Origin: Flavobacterium sp. MFBS3-15
GTDB taxonomy: Bacteria > Bacteroidota > Bacteroidia > Flavobacteriales > Flavobacteriaceae
DNA length: 64,000 nt
Assembly: GCF_026107645.2 (NCBI RefSeq)
Contig: NZ_JAPCHV010000009.1
Location: 116,959 to 180,958 of the forward strand
Direction: 5' to 3'
The notes beneath the pieces were generated by a model, which was not told the DNA's origin, made no database searches, and saw nothing but the letters and a program-made list of their open reading frames with translations. Positions 26,669-34,854 of this stretch are shown here, one piece after another (position 1 is the stretch's first letter; every line of letters begins with the position of its first letter). The position numbers were made by a program, and so were the translations under genes.

Positions 26669-26676
26669 TAAAGATA
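26669..26676 (-). promoter_or_regulatory. -7 box of HDAC-like gene
   Basis: TATCTTTA on the minus strand, one base off TAnnTTTG, 15 bases before the ATG at 26653. Confidence 0.35.
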
Positions 26677-26725
26677 ACCTGACTTTTTATTTCACGCAAA
26701 GCTGTTGCTACTAAGGAAGTCTGTC

Positions 26726-26874
26726 TAACCACATAGATACATAGGTTTCATAGCTTTAATTTTTGTATCCTAAGGACAATAAAGTGACACATAGCAGAAG
26801 CGGAGCTTCTCTATGCGCGGATATGTTTCCTTAGCACTCAAAATATCTCAAAAACTATGTGCCTATGTGGTTAA
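26726..26874. repeat. Element copy C (~149 bp)
   Basis: Begins TAACCACATAGATACATAG and ends CTATGTGCCTATGTGGTTAA; the central GAAGC-GGA-GCTTC hairpin is flanked by ACACATAG and CTATGCG. It lies between the HDAC-like gene's upstream side and the stop of the next minus-strand gene, reaching to 12 bases from that stop. Confidence 0.8.
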
Positions 26875-26886
26875 ATGGATAAAGAC

Positions 26887-27198
26887 CTACATCAGCGAAA
26901 ACAGCTTCCACATCAGCAACACTGCCGAAGCGATGCCCAATATGGCGGCGGTTTTCTTTAGCGAATTGGTCTTTGCCGCATTCAGGAAAATGAAGCCGGC
27001 TATGGTAAGCAGCAGTATAGACATCACTGTGAGCAGCCTTGCATTTTGCAGTGCAGCCGGATAATAGCTTACATACAGGCTTCTGGCCTCCTCAAAGCTG
27101 TCTGTCCTGCCTGTTACGGCAAACCACAGGAACAGGTCGGCCAGCACGGCAAAGAGGCAGAGTATGGCGACTGCAAACAGTATGTTTCGTATTTTCAT
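26887..27198 (-). CDS. Small membrane protein of unknown function
   Basis: A 103-residue protein with three predicted membrane helices: residues ~5-28 (ILFAVAILCLFAVLADLFLW), ~55-73 (LLTVMSILLLTIAGFIFL) and ~82-101 (AAILGIASAVLLMWKLF). A short charged loop (TDSFEEARSLYVSYYPAALQ) is probably extracytoplasmic. No family recognised. It follows the 456-residue exported protein gene by 6 bases, so they are co-transcribed. Confidence 0.7.
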   Translation of the reverse strand: MKIRNILFAVAILCLFAVLADLFLWFAVTGRTDSFEEARSLYVSYYPAALQNARLLTVMSILLLTIAGFIFLNAAKTNSLKKTAAILGIASAVLLMWKLFSLM

Positions 27199-27204
27199 AA
27201 TTTG

Positions 27205-28575
27205 TTATTCCGGGTTGCCGTCTTCATATTTCGAAAGTACGTAACTTTTGATGATTTTGTCGTAAAAACCCATGATATAATAGCCTTTAAAGGGGATAAT
27301 GGTATGCATTGATGCCGATTTATTACTGCGTCTGAAGCTGCCCATGGCATCTATGGCCAGAGTAGCTGTCGGGCCGGGCTTGTGAACAAATTGTTCATCG
27401 AACAGGCTTTCAAAATAGGTGGTTCGTATATCAGTCACATCTTCCACATCGGGACCTGAAACGATGATGCCAACCACAAGGTTCTCAGCCGGTGTAATGG
27501 TGCGAACGCTGCCGGATGTAACCAACAGCCCATCCCGCATTCCATACACAGAAATCGCTGCGCCCTCGCCTTTTGCTTTCCGGAGGAACTTTTCGGTATT
27601 CTCCAACTCCGAAGCGATGGCGCCAACACCCCTTTCGGTATACAGTGGCGTATTCTTAAAGGCAATGGCTTCATTTTTCGTCGCGGTGTAGCTTTTCAGC
27701 TCCTCTCCGGTTTCCAGAGATAACGCCGAAAGTCGGATGGCATCTTCCTTCAGCACAATGCGGTACAGCCTGCCGTCAAAATAATAGGAATTGGCATCGG
27801 CCTCTTTTTCGTAACCGGCCTGCGGAATGCTTTTGGACGTTACTTCAAAAGTTTCAGGATCGATGGTAAACACTTGTGTAAATTCGGGGTTGTTGTCGAG
27901 CGTTAGCAGCATTTTGTCGGGCAGCACATAAAACTTGATCTTGTTTCCGGCCTCAATCAGGTTGTTGTAGGTCTTCGCTTCGATTTTCTGCATGCCGTAT
28001 TCCTTTATGAGGTAGTTGAGCGAGGTCTTTTTGTTGTCGGCCCCAACAATGTGGAAGGATGAAAAATCGGCTGTTTTGTCTACATATCCCGTCCCGTTGA
28101 AAATGCTGAAACGCAGCTTTCCCTGCGGCATCAGCGTAAGCAGGTAAAACGAATTGTTCCCGCTAAAGGTAAACATCCGGTCCTCGTTTTTGCCATAGGT
28201 GAATTTAAACTGCTTTTTGGTCACAGCTTTTGCCTCAAAATCAAAATTGACAGCCTCAATCTTGTTGACCCATTCGTCGCGGTAATATACCGTGGCATTG
28301 CGCCCCTTAAAGCTGTAGCCCTCCATCGCATGGAATTCCCTTGCCGGGCGTGTGGTGACAAGGCTGTCCGAAAAGAATACCGCCCTGTTGAACCGCAATG
28401 CCTTCAGGTGTTCCTTGTCGGCCATGAACACCATCAATTGCGAATTGGCCGAATCCGATGCCATGAACGCTTCGTGCCGGCGCTCCTGTTTGTGCAGATT
28501 GGTTTTGACTGATGCCATTTGGGTTTGGCCAATGGTACTGAAGGATACCAGCAGGAGCAAAAGGAGTATTCTCAT
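27205..28575 (-). CDS. Exported protein of unknown function
   Basis: A 456-residue protein with a signal peptide (MRILLLLLLVSFSTIGQTQ) and a mainly beta body with repeated F/Y-rich strands (MFTFSGNNSFYLLTLMPQG, VFTIDPETFEVTSKSI, YYFDGRLYRIVLKEDAI), compatible with a beta-propeller-like fold. There is no T9SS tail and no catalytic motif I recognise. It is probably periplasmic. It forms an operon with the small membrane protein downstream. A Flavobacteriaceae-specific family is likely. Confidence 0.65.
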   Translation of the reverse strand: MRILLLLLLVSFSTIGQTQMASVKTNLHKQERRHEAFMASDSANSQLMVFMADKEHLKALRFNRAVFFSDSLVTTRPAREFHAMEGYSFKGRNATVYYRDEWVNKIEAVNFDFEAKAVTKKQFKFTYGKNEDRMFTFSGNNSFYLLTLMPQGKLRFSIFNGTGYVDKTADFSSFHIVGADNKKTSLNYLIKEYGMQKIEAKTYNNLIEAGNKIKFYVLPDKMLLTLDNNPEFTQVFTIDPETFEVTSKSIPQAGYEKEADANSYYFDGRLYRIVLKEDAIRLSALSLETGEELKSYTATKNEAIAFKNTPLYTERGVGAIASELENTEKFLRKAKGEGAAISVYGMRDGLLVTSGSVRTITPAENLVVGIIVSGPDVEDVTDIRTTYFESLFDEQFVHKPGPTATLAIDAMGSFRRSNKSASMHTIIPFKGYYIMGFYDKIIKSYVLSKYEDGNPE

Positions 28576-28630
28576 GATGTGTTTGTTTTAATTGCTTCCG
28601 GACAGAATTGGGTTGCCACATAAAATTTTT

Positions 28631-28762
28631 ACCACGTAGGTACATAGCTTCCATTAACGGTCAAAGGAGGCATATCCACGTATAGGCGAAGCATAGCTTC
28701 GCGCTCTGTGTGCTGTTTACTAACCTAAGCAGGTAATAAATGCTATGTGCCTATGTGGTTAT
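28631..28762. repeat. Element copy D (~130 bp)
   Basis: Begins ACCACGTAGGTACATAG and ends CTATGTGCCTATGTGGTTAT. The central stem is the longest of the four, GCGAAGC-ATA-GCTTCGC, beside CTCTGTGT. Left-end mutations (CACG for CACA) suggest an older copy. It lies between the CAT-family gene stop and the start region of the exported protein gene. Confidence 0.8.
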
Positions 28763-28779
28763 AATAATTTTGTGAAGAC

Positions 28780-29406
28780 CTAATTGTCCATCGCTTTTTG
28801 CAACGCATCAAAAAACAGGCCAACATGGTAGCCGTCCATCAGGCCGTGGTGCACGTGTACCGAAACGGGCATGGTTCTCACGCCGTCCTTCTCTGTCATT
28901 TTTCCGACCGATATTTTGGGGCAACTGTCGGGGAAGGTAAAGCTGCGCGCGTGCGAAAGTGATGTAAAGTCCACCCACGGTATGGCCGAAAAGTGGATGA
29001 TGTTGTCGTTGTCGAATTCCCTTGTAAACAATCCCGGTGTGTTGCGTACGCGCTCTATCTCGGCTTTGGCATTTGCCGAAAACAAGTCAATGTCAGCATT
29101 AAATTCCATCAATGAAAAACCGAACGTATTGTCCTCGCGCGTCAGTGTAGCCGAAGCATCTACCCGGTCGTACACAAACACCTCATTGCCCGAAATGCGG
29201 TAGCGGAACTCCTCTACGCTATTTACAGCTGCCATTACCTTATGCAGGTAGTAAATGAAGAAAGAAATATTGTTGGCTTTAGCCGAAGCGTACCCTTTGG
29301 TGCAATCTATTGCAGCTACCAGCCCGAAGAACGGCTCCTCAAATTTGCTGAAGAACCCGAAGTGCTCCTTGCGTGGCCAGGTGGAGAGGTTGAGTTTGGT
29401 GCGCAT
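28780..29406 (-). CDS. Chloramphenicol acetyltransferase family protein
   Basis: A 208-residue CoA-dependent acyltransferase of the CatA fold. The active-site motif HHGLMDGYHVG (catalytic His and Asp of HHxxxDG) is near residues 187-197, with FFSKFEEPFFGLVA and FSAIPWVDFTSLSHAR typical of the family. Length is slightly below the ~213-220 of classical CAT. Chromosomal members of this family need not confer resistance and often have unknown acceptors. Its start is 16 bases downstream of the AT-rich DUF488 cassette, so its own promoter may have been replaced. Confidence 0.88.
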   Translation of the reverse strand: MRTKLNLSTWPRKEHFGFFSKFEEPFFGLVAAIDCTKGYASAKANNISFFIYYLHKVMAAVNSVEEFRYRISGNEVFVYDRVDASATLTREDNTFGFSLMEFNADIDLFSANAKAEIERVRNTPGLFTREFDNDNIIHFSAIPWVDFTSLSHARSFTFPDSCPKISVGKMTEKDGVRTMPVSVHVHHGLMDGYHVGLFFDALQKAMDN

Positions 29407-29422
29407 GAAATAAAATTAAAAC

Positions 29423-30235
29423 CTAGAAAAGACTAAGCTGAACTTCTTTTTTTGGGTAAAATACACCTATAATTACAAATGGATTAGTAGCTCTTCTTCT
29501 GTGCCACTGCATTGTAGTTCCTAAGAAAAGGTATATGTCTTTTTCTTGAACAAAATTATTAAAATATTGTTCTTTAACTTTCTGTAAGGCTATGTCCTCA
29601 TTTTGATAGGTTCGCTGACAATTTTTGTACAGCTCAAAAATCTCCCAATCTTCAATCATTAGTTTACTTGATATACCTTCATCATCCTCAAAGATATAAT
29701 AAAACTTATACGGAATCTTTGGTATTAATTTTTCAGGGTCACTATTGATGTCCTCAAATAAGTTTGTTTGTTTTCGGAGTTCTTTCCATTCATCTTTCCA
29801 TTCGCTTGAATCATCTTCGATTTCAAAACCAGTAATTTTGCTTGGTTTGAATGTTGCTAAAGAAATATTCTTTGGATTTTTTGAGTCCTCAATAAGCTTA
29901 TTCTTATTAGTATAGAAGTTTTTTAAACAATAAGATTTTCTTTCTCTCCAATAATTAGAAGTGTCAAGTGTATTATGTATCCGTATATTATAATTTGTTG
30001 GGGAATGACTTTCAGGTCTAAAATCGTCAGTACGCTTTTTTAAATCAATCTCAATCCAAGTATATTTTTTAAATCCAGTATCTTTTTTTACTTGATTTAA
30101 AAAACTTAATGGAACGGGATATATACGAATCCAACTACCATCTTCTAATATACCGGCAGTACAAACTAATTCATCATAACTCCGTGAAGGGAGAGGGTAA
30201 GTTGTCACGGTAATTAGAACTTTTGTTTTTAGCAT
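29423..30235 (-). CDS. Partner of DUF488 protein; possible dual-OB nucleic-acid-binding protein
   Basis: A 270-residue AT-rich gene. The protein begins MLKTKVLITVTTYPLPSRSY and has a GSWIRIYPVPLSFL strand pattern, an IEIDLKKRTDDFRPESHSP loop, a charged linker, and a conserved-looking end MQWHRRRATNPFVIIGVFY before QLSLF. I tentatively relate it to a dual-OB domain family, from memory and unverified. OB folds would fit nucleic-acid or nucleotide binding. It starts one base after the stop of the upstream DUF488 gene (TGACATG), so the two are made together. No nuclease motif is evident. Confidence 0.6.
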   Translation of the reverse strand: MLKTKVLITVTTYPLPSRSYDELVCTAGILEDGSWIRIYPVPLSFLNQVKKDTGFKKYTWIEIDLKKRTDDFRPESHSPTNYNIRIHNTLDTSNYWRERKSYCLKNFYTNKNKLIEDSKNPKNISLATFKPSKITGFEIEDDSSEWKDEWKELRKQTNLFEDINSDPEKLIPKIPYKFYYIFEDDEGISSKLMIEDWEIFELYKNCQRTYQNEDIALQKVKEQYFNNFVQEKDIYLFLGTTMQWHRRRATNPFVIIGVFYPKKEVQLSLF

Positions 30236-30236
30236 G

Positions 30237-31124
30237 TCATAAATGCTCTAGTTTATATTTAAAGGTAGGCAGATTAGAAATCGCTTCTGATAAATGTTTT
30301 CTATGGCACTGACAAACATCTGCTTCAAAGCAAGTTAATGCAATTCTACCATTTTTTTTTAACATTTCCAAAATTTCTTGCTGATCTCTAATAGTGTTTT
30401 TTAAATTATTATTTTTATAAATATTAAACAATTCATCATAATCTGATTGAGTTTTTAACTCCTGCCTTTGTTCGGAATCAATTCCAACTTCTGGAATATG
30501 AATATATTGTATTCCTACACCATTACAAGCATTTTTTAGCTGTGTTTTGCTAAAACCATATTTCATGCTCAAGGCATTTTTTCTTACATCACAAAGAATC
30601 TTAATATTATTTTTAATTAGCTTATTTAAATAGCTTTCTAGTGAAACACCTTCATATCCTATTGTGAAAAGTACTATGTCATCTTCGAAGGATCTATATC
30701 TGTTCAAGTCTTCTAATTCGTCATTAGTTAGGTAGTCTTTAGCTATTATACTATTTATAGCATAGTAAGGGTATCTTTTATAAGTAAGTTTAATTAAATC
30801 TTCGCTTGTTTTATTTGAATATATAATTTTAAAATCATTAACTATCTTCTTGTCTTCTTTCGTCAATTGATTGAGATAATTTACTTCGTCTTCTTTTTTC
30901 CAACTAATGTTTGTTTCGTTGACTATGCCATATTTTTTTAAAGTTGACAAGTCGCTATTAGCTTGGAAAGAAAAACATCCAAATTTATAAGGAACGAAAT
31001 CGTACGTTTTTTTATCTTTTTGAAATCGGGTGTAAAGAAATAATAGCTTTTGAAGTTGGATTTTTTCCAATTCACCTTCAAAAACCTCAATTAAGGATAA
31101 TAATATTTTTCTTCTATAATACAT
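30237..31124 (-). CDS. DUF488 protein with Panacea-like N-terminal domain
   Basis: A 295-residue AT-rich gene. Residues ~140-290 are DUF488: FTIGYEGVSLESYLNKLI, the DVRKNALS motif and CFEADVCQCHRKHLSEAI (Cys, Glu and CHR conserved in that family). Residues 1-130 (LQKLLFLYTRFQ, FVPYKFGCFSFQANSDLSTL) resemble the DUF4065/Panacea fold known from toxin-antitoxin and phage-related proteins. The biochemical activity of DUF488 is not established. It follows metG by 19 bases but has its own -7 box. Sampled lines (30241, 30841) have 17 and 18 G+C per 60, against 33 at 33721, suggesting acquisition from elsewhere. Confidence 0.78.
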   Translation of the reverse strand: MYYRRKILLSLIEVFEGELEKIQLQKLLFLYTRFQKDKKTYDFVPYKFGCFSFQANSDLSTLKKYGIVNETNISWKKEDEVNYLNQLTKEDKKIVNDFKIIYSNKTSEDLIKLTYKRYPYYAINSIIAKDYLTNDELEDLNRYRSFEDDIVLFTIGYEGVSLESYLNKLIKNNIKILCDVRKNALSMKYGFSKTQLKNACNGVGIQYIHIPEVGIDSEQRQELKTQSDYDELFNIYKNNNLKNTIRDQQEILEMLKKNGRIALTCFEADVCQCHRKHLSEAISNLPTFKYKLEHL

Positions 31125-31128
31125 ACTG

Positions 31129-31136
31129 CAAAGATA
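31129..31136 (-). promoter_or_regulatory. -7 box of DUF488 cassette, possibly leaderless
   Basis: TATCTTTG on the minus strand lies between the metG stop and the cassette start, with only 4 bases (CAGT) before the ATG. If the start of transcription is ~6 bases downstream, the mRNA would begin at or next to the ATG. Confidence 0.5.
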
Positions 31137-31143
31137 CGAAATC

Positions 31144-33270
31144 TTAACTAATCACCTCCCCATTCCCAACACCATCAGTATCAGGGTTTACGAAAACCAA
31201 CTTGCCTTCGCTGTTTTGGGTCATCAGTATCATGCCCTGGCTTTCTACGCCGCGTAGGGCACGGGGGGCAAGGTTCACCAATACGGTAACGCGCTTGCCT
31301 ACCACTTCTTCCGGAGTAAAGCTTTCGGCAATGCCCGAAACGATGGTGCGTACATCAATGCCGGTATCTACTTTTAGTACCAAAAGCTTGTTGGCTTTCG
31401 GCATTTTTTCGGCCTCAAGGATGGTTCCGGTACGGATGTCCATTTTGGCGAAATCGTCATACTGTATCAGTTCCTTTTGCGGCTCGGCCTTTTTGTTTTC
31501 GGCGGCGTTGGCCGTTTTGGTTGCTTCCAGTTTATCCACTTGTTTTTGTATTTCTTCGTCTTCTATTTTAGCAAAAAGCAGTTCCGCCTGGCCTATCTGG
31601 CTTCCGGCAGGTAGCAGGTCGGTTTTCAGGGAAATGTCGTTCCATGAAAGCTTCCCGACTGCGCCCGACTTCTCGACTGCGCTCGAAGTGACATCCGATG
31701 CGCTTGTCACGTTGAGCGCAGTCGAAACGCCAAGCATAGCTTTCAGTTTGGCGGCAGTGAACGGCAGGAACGGCTCGCTCAGCACCGATAGCGCCCTTGC
31801 GATCTGCAAGGCCACATACATCTGTGTCTGTACGCGTGCAGGGTTGTCCTTTATCACTTTCCATGGCTCTTCGTCGGCCAGGTATTTGTTGCCCAGGCGG
31901 GCCAGGTTCATCAGTTCGCCCAGCGCCTCACGGAAGCGGTAGCGCTCCACGCTGCTCGCTATAACGGCAGGGTAAGCACGCATTTCGGTCAGCGTGGCTT
32001 CATCCACATCGCTGAACTCGTTCGGCTGCGGCACCACGCCTTCGTAATATTTATTGGTCAGTACCACTACACGGTTGATGAAGTTGCCGTATATCGCCAC
32101 CAGCTCGTTATTATTGCGGGCCTGGAAATCCTTCCAGGTAAAGTCATTGTCTTTGGTTTCAGGTGCATTCGATGTCAGAGCATAGCGCAGCACGTCCTGC
32201 TTGCCCGGGAAATCGTTAAGGTATTCATGCAGCCACACCGCCCAGTTTTTGGAGGTGGACAGCTTATTGCCCTCAAGGTTCAGGAACTCGTTGGCGGGAA
32301 CGTTGTCCGGCAGGATATACGAGCCCTCGGCCTTCAGCATCGCAGGGAATATCACGCAGTGGAACACGATGTTATCCTTACCTATAAAGTGTACCAGCTT
32401 GGTATCTTCGCTTTTCCAGTACGGTTCCCAGTCCTTACCCTCGCGCTGTGTCCACTCTTTGGTCGAAGATATGTATCCGATAGGTGCGTCAAACCACACA
32501 TACAGCACCTTGCCCTCAGCGCCTTCCACAGGAACAGGTATGCCCCAGTCGAGGTCGCGCGTTACGGCACGAGGCTTCAGGCCGTCGTCCAGCCATGATT
32601 TTACCTGGCCGTATACGTTAGGCTTCCAGTCGTTCTTATGTCCTTCGAGTATCCATTCGCGCAGGAACGCATCATAACGGTCCAGCGGCAGGAACCAGTG
32701 TTTGGTTTCCTTTACGATTGGCTTGCTTCCGGTAATGGTTGATTTTGGGTTGATGAGGTCGGTCGCGTTGAGGGTCGACCCGCAGCGCTCGCACTGGTCC
32801 CCATACGCCTCGTCGTTGCCGCACTTGGGGCAGGTACCGATAACGAAACGGTCTGCTAAAAACTGCCCGGCCTGCTCGTCGTACAATTGCTCGGTCACTT
32901 CCTCAATAAAGTCGCCCGCATCATACAGCTTTTTAAAAAATTCCGAAGCCGTATCGTGGTGAATCTTCGCCGAAGTCCTTGAATAATTATCAAACGAAAT
33001 GCCAAAGTCCTCGAAACTCTGCTTGATGACCGCATGGTATTTGTCGATTACCTCCTGCGGGGTAATGCCTTCCTTTTTGGCCTTCATGGAGATGGCCACG
33101 CCGTGCTCGTCGCTTCCGCAGATGAAGGCAACATCCTTGCCCTGCAGCCTGAGGAAACGCGAATAAATATCGGAAGGGACATATACGCCTGCCAGGTGGC
33201 CTATGTGTATGGGGCCATTGGTGTAAGGCAGCGCAGCGGTAACAGTATATCGTTTCGGGTCTTGTAACAT
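31144..33270 (-). CDS. metG: Methionyl-tRNA synthetase with C-terminal tRNA-binding domain
   Basis: Charges tRNA-Met. Class I signatures are HIGH at 22-25 and KLSTS (KMSKS variant) at 336-340. The zinc knuckle CPKC...CERC is at 147-163. An anticodon-binding helical domain follows to ~512 and an EMAP/tRBD OB domain covers ~605-708 ([16 protein letters not shown]), which dimerises and grips tRNA. At residues ~515-540 a Ser/Ala/Val-rich stretch ([13 protein letters not shown]) is encoded by a DNA palindrome inserted in frame, in the linker where it should be harmless. Length 708 is a little over typical. Confidence 0.96.
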   Translation of the reverse strand: MLQDPKRYTVTAALPYTNGPIHIGHLAGVYVPSDIYSRFLRLQGKDVAFICGSDEHGVAISMKAKKEGITPQEVIDKYHAVIKQSFEDFGISFDNYSRTSAKIHHDTASEFFKKLYDAGDFIEEVTEQLYDEQAGQFLADRFVIGTCPKCGNDEAYGDQCERCGSTLNATDLINPKSTITGSKPIVKETKHWFLPLDRYDAFLREWILEGHKNDWKPNVYGQVKSWLDDGLKPRAVTRDLDWGIPVPVEGAEGKVLYVWFDAPIGYISSTKEWTQREGKDWEPYWKSEDTKLVHFIGKDNIVFHCVIFPAMLKAEGSYILPDNVPANEFLNLEGNKLSTSKNWAVWLHEYLNDFPGKQDVLRYALTSNAPETKDNDFTWKDFQARNNNELVAIYGNFINRVVVLTNKYYEGVVPQPNEFSDVDEATLTEMRAYPAVIASSVERYRFREALGELMNLARLGNKYLADEEPWKVIKDNPARVQTQMYVALQIARALSVLSEPFLPFTAAKLKAMLGVSTALNVTSASDVTSSAVEKSGAVGKLSWNDISLKTDLLPAGSQIGQAELLFAKIEDEEIQKQVDKLEATKTANAAENKKAEPQKELIQYDDFAKMDIRTGTILEAEKMPKANKLLVLKVDTGIDVRTIVSGIAESFTPEEVVGKRVTVLVNLAPRALRGVESQGMILMTQNSEGKLVFVNPDTDGVGNGEVIS
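31669..31728. repeat. Palindromic repeat inserted in frame in metG
   Basis: CTTCTCGACTGCGCTCGAAG (from 31669) and TGTCACGTTGAGCGCAGTCG (from 31705) are inverted arms of about 24 bases around an 11-base centre; the core TCGACTGCGCTC is exact in both. The motif is, from memory, a common intergenic palindrome in Bacteroidota. Here it is translated and adds roughly 20-25 residues to MetG. Confidence 0.8.
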
Positions 33271-33293
33271 TTTGCTTTCGGATTTTAAAGAGG

Positions 33294-33324
33294 CAAAAGT
33301 ACGAAATAATTAGCCTCACCCCAA
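33294..33324 (-). promoter_or_regulatory. metG promoter (-7 TACTTTTG, -33 TTG from repeat arm)
   Basis: TACTTTTG at 33294-33301 (minus) is 24 bases before the metG ATG. A TTG at 33322-33324 sits 20 bases upstream inside the repeat arm GGTTGGGGTGAGG. Confidence 0.5.
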
Positions 33325-33423
33325 CCTCTCTCCAAAGGAGAAGGGCAGGTTCACTCAAACACGATCAACCCTCCTTAATAACCATTCCGGCTATCCTCTA
33401 CTTTGAAGTGGGTTGGGGTGAGG
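33314..33423. repeat. CTCCAAAGGAGA-type repeat between divergent promoters
   Basis: Perfect 13-base inverted ends CCTCACCCCAACC (33314) and GGTTGGGGTGAGG (33411-33423), with an inner CTCTCCAAAGGAGA stem. Same family as 23380 and 43150. It separates the divergent genes metG and the LD-carboxypeptidase. Confidence 0.8.
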
Positions 33424-33442
33424 ACTTCTTTTCTTATCTTTG
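33413..33442 (+). promoter_or_regulatory. LD-carboxypeptidase promoter (-33 TTG from repeat, -7 TATCTTTG)
   Basis: TTG at 33413-33415 and TATCTTTG at 33435-33442 with a 19-base spacer fit the Bacteroidota consensus. The TTG belongs to the right arm of the repeat. ATG follows 19 bases later. Confidence 0.55.
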
Positions 33443-33461
33443 TTAGTATAAGCCATTGAAA

Positions 33462-34421
33462 ATGTACAGAAAAACGCTATTCCTGCTCACAATTCTTGTT
33501 AGTCTCCCATCATTCGCCCAATCGGTTAAAATTCCGCCATACCTCAAAAAAGGCGATACGATAGGCATACTCGCCACCGCCCGCAAGGTAGACATGGCGC
33601 CATTGCAGGCCGGTATAAAGCTTATGGAAAGCTGGGGGCTGCACGTGGTCATCGGCAAGACCATCGGGCTGGACAACGACCAGCTCGCCGGGGCCGACTG
33701 GCAACGCGCCACCGATCTGCAGCAGATGATGGACAACCCGGCCATAAAAGCCATCTGGTGTGCCAAAGGCGGTTACGGCACCGTCCGCCTGATCGAAAGG
33801 CTCGACTTCACCAAGTTTAAAAAGAAGCCCAAGTGGTTTGTCGGCTTTAGCGATGCCACGGTACTCCACAGCCACATCAATAATCTCGACATTGCCACGC
33901 TGCACGGCATGGTCGCCATCACCGTGGGCCGCGCTACCCCGGAGGCTATCGAGAGTTTCCGCAAGGCATTGTTTGGGGAAAAGCTGTCGTACAGCCTTCC
34001 GGCACACAAGTTCAACAAGCCCGGCAAGGTTACCGGCGAACTGGTGGGCGGCAACCTTTCGGTGCTGTACAGCATCATAGGGTCGCCTTCGGAAGCCGAT
34101 TACAAGGGCAAGATCATCTTCATAGAAGACCTGGACGAGTACCTGTACCACATCGACCGCATGATGATGAACCTGAAACGGAACGATTACTTCAAAAATG
34201 TAAAAGGCATCATCATCGGGGGCATGACCAAAATGCGCGACAACGACATCCCGTGGGGTCACGATGCGCTTGAGATCATTCAGGATATTACCAAAGAATA
34301 TGACATCCCCATCTGCTTCAATTTCCCGGCAGGGCACATACAGGACAACCGCGCATTGGTATTCGGCAGTCAGGTAACGATGGATGTTACGGCAACAGGG
34401 ACAAAAATCACGTTCGACTGA
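33462..34421 (+). CDS. LD-carboxypeptidase (S66 family), exported
   Basis: A 319-residue serine peptidase of MEROPS S66, which trims the D-Ala from L,D-tetrapeptide stems during peptidoglycan recycling. ATG 33462 gives a signal peptide ending SFAQ, so it should work in the periplasm. KKGDTIGILATAR is the N-terminal family motif, IWCAKGGYGTVRLIERLDF contains the nucleophile region, and the C-terminal part has FIEDLDEYLYHIDRMM and FPAGHIQDNRALVFG. An in-frame TTG 6 bases upstream is possible but less likely. It shares one base with yraN. Confidence 0.9.
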   Translation: MYRKTLFLLTILVSLPSFAQSVKIPPYLKKGDTIGILATARKVDMAPLQAGIKLMESWGLHVVIGKTIGLDNDQLAGADWQRATDLQQMMDNPAIKAIWCAKGGYGTVRLIERLDFTKFKKKPKWFVGFSDATVLHSHINNLDIATLHGMVAITVGRATPEAIESFRKALFGEKLSYSLPAHKFNKPGKVTGELVGGNLSVLYSIIGSPSEADYKGKIIFIEDLDEYLYHIDRMMMNLKRNDYFKNVKGIIIGGMTKMRDNDIPWGHDALEIIQDITKEYDIPICFNFPAGHIQDNRALVFGSQVTMDVTATGTKITFD

Positions 34422-34780
34422 TGGCAGGGCATAACGAACTGGGAAAGCTTGGCGAGGAACTGGCGGCCGACTTCCTGAAAAAGGCGGGTTACGAAATTCT
34501 GGCGACCAACTGGGTGTACCTGAAAGCTGAGATTGATATTATAGCCGTTAAGGATAATATACTGGCCATCGTTGAGGTAAAGACACGCTCGACTCTCGAA
34601 TTCGGATTGCCGCAGGAGTTTGTAAAACCTTCAAAAATCAAAAACCTCGTGCGTGCCGTAGATGCTTATGTTGAGCAAAATGACATTGAGTCGGAGGTGC
34701 GTTTTGACATTATTTCAATACATAAAAATAACAATATGTTTGAAATTGAACATTTAGTGGACGCATTCTATTATTTTTAA
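34421..34780 (+). CDS. yraN: YraN family putative endonuclease-like protein (UPF0102)
   Basis: A 119-residue UPF0102 protein with the Holliday-junction-resolvase-like fold. NELGKLGEELAADFLKKAGY at 4-23, then the nuclease-like core ILATNWVYLKAEIDIIAVKD and AIVEVKTRSTLEFG (the D...ExK pattern) are intact. DNA processing activity is suspected for the family but not firmly established. The ATG overlaps the carboxypeptidase TGA by one base. Confidence 0.93.
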   Translation: MAGHNELGKLGEELAADFLKKAGYEILATNWVYLKAEIDIIAVKDNILAIVEVKTRSTLEFGLPQEFVKPSKIKNLVRAVDAYVEQNDIESEVRFDIISIHKNNNMFEIEHLVDAFYYF

Positions 34781-34812
34781 CAGCTAAATTTTTAACAAAA
34801 AATTTAAGTTTG

Positions 34813-34820
34813 TATATTTG
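34813..34820 (+). promoter_or_regulatory. -7 box of ACT-like protein gene
   Basis: TATATTTG matches TAnnTTTG, 34 bases before the ATG at 34855. It lies in an AT-rich leader after yraN. Confidence 0.5.
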
Positions 34821-34854
34821 TCCCCACAACAACTACAAACACAACGCACTGATT

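Noticed and set aside
22540..28762. CRISPR array from the repeated ACCACATAGG units
   Set aside because: Copies are ~2 kb apart with genes between and are inverted-end elements, not regularly spaced direct repeats.
28780..29406. Calling the CAT-family gene a chloramphenicol resistance gene
   Set aside because: The family motif is present, but chromosomal members often have other acceptors, so only the family is stated.
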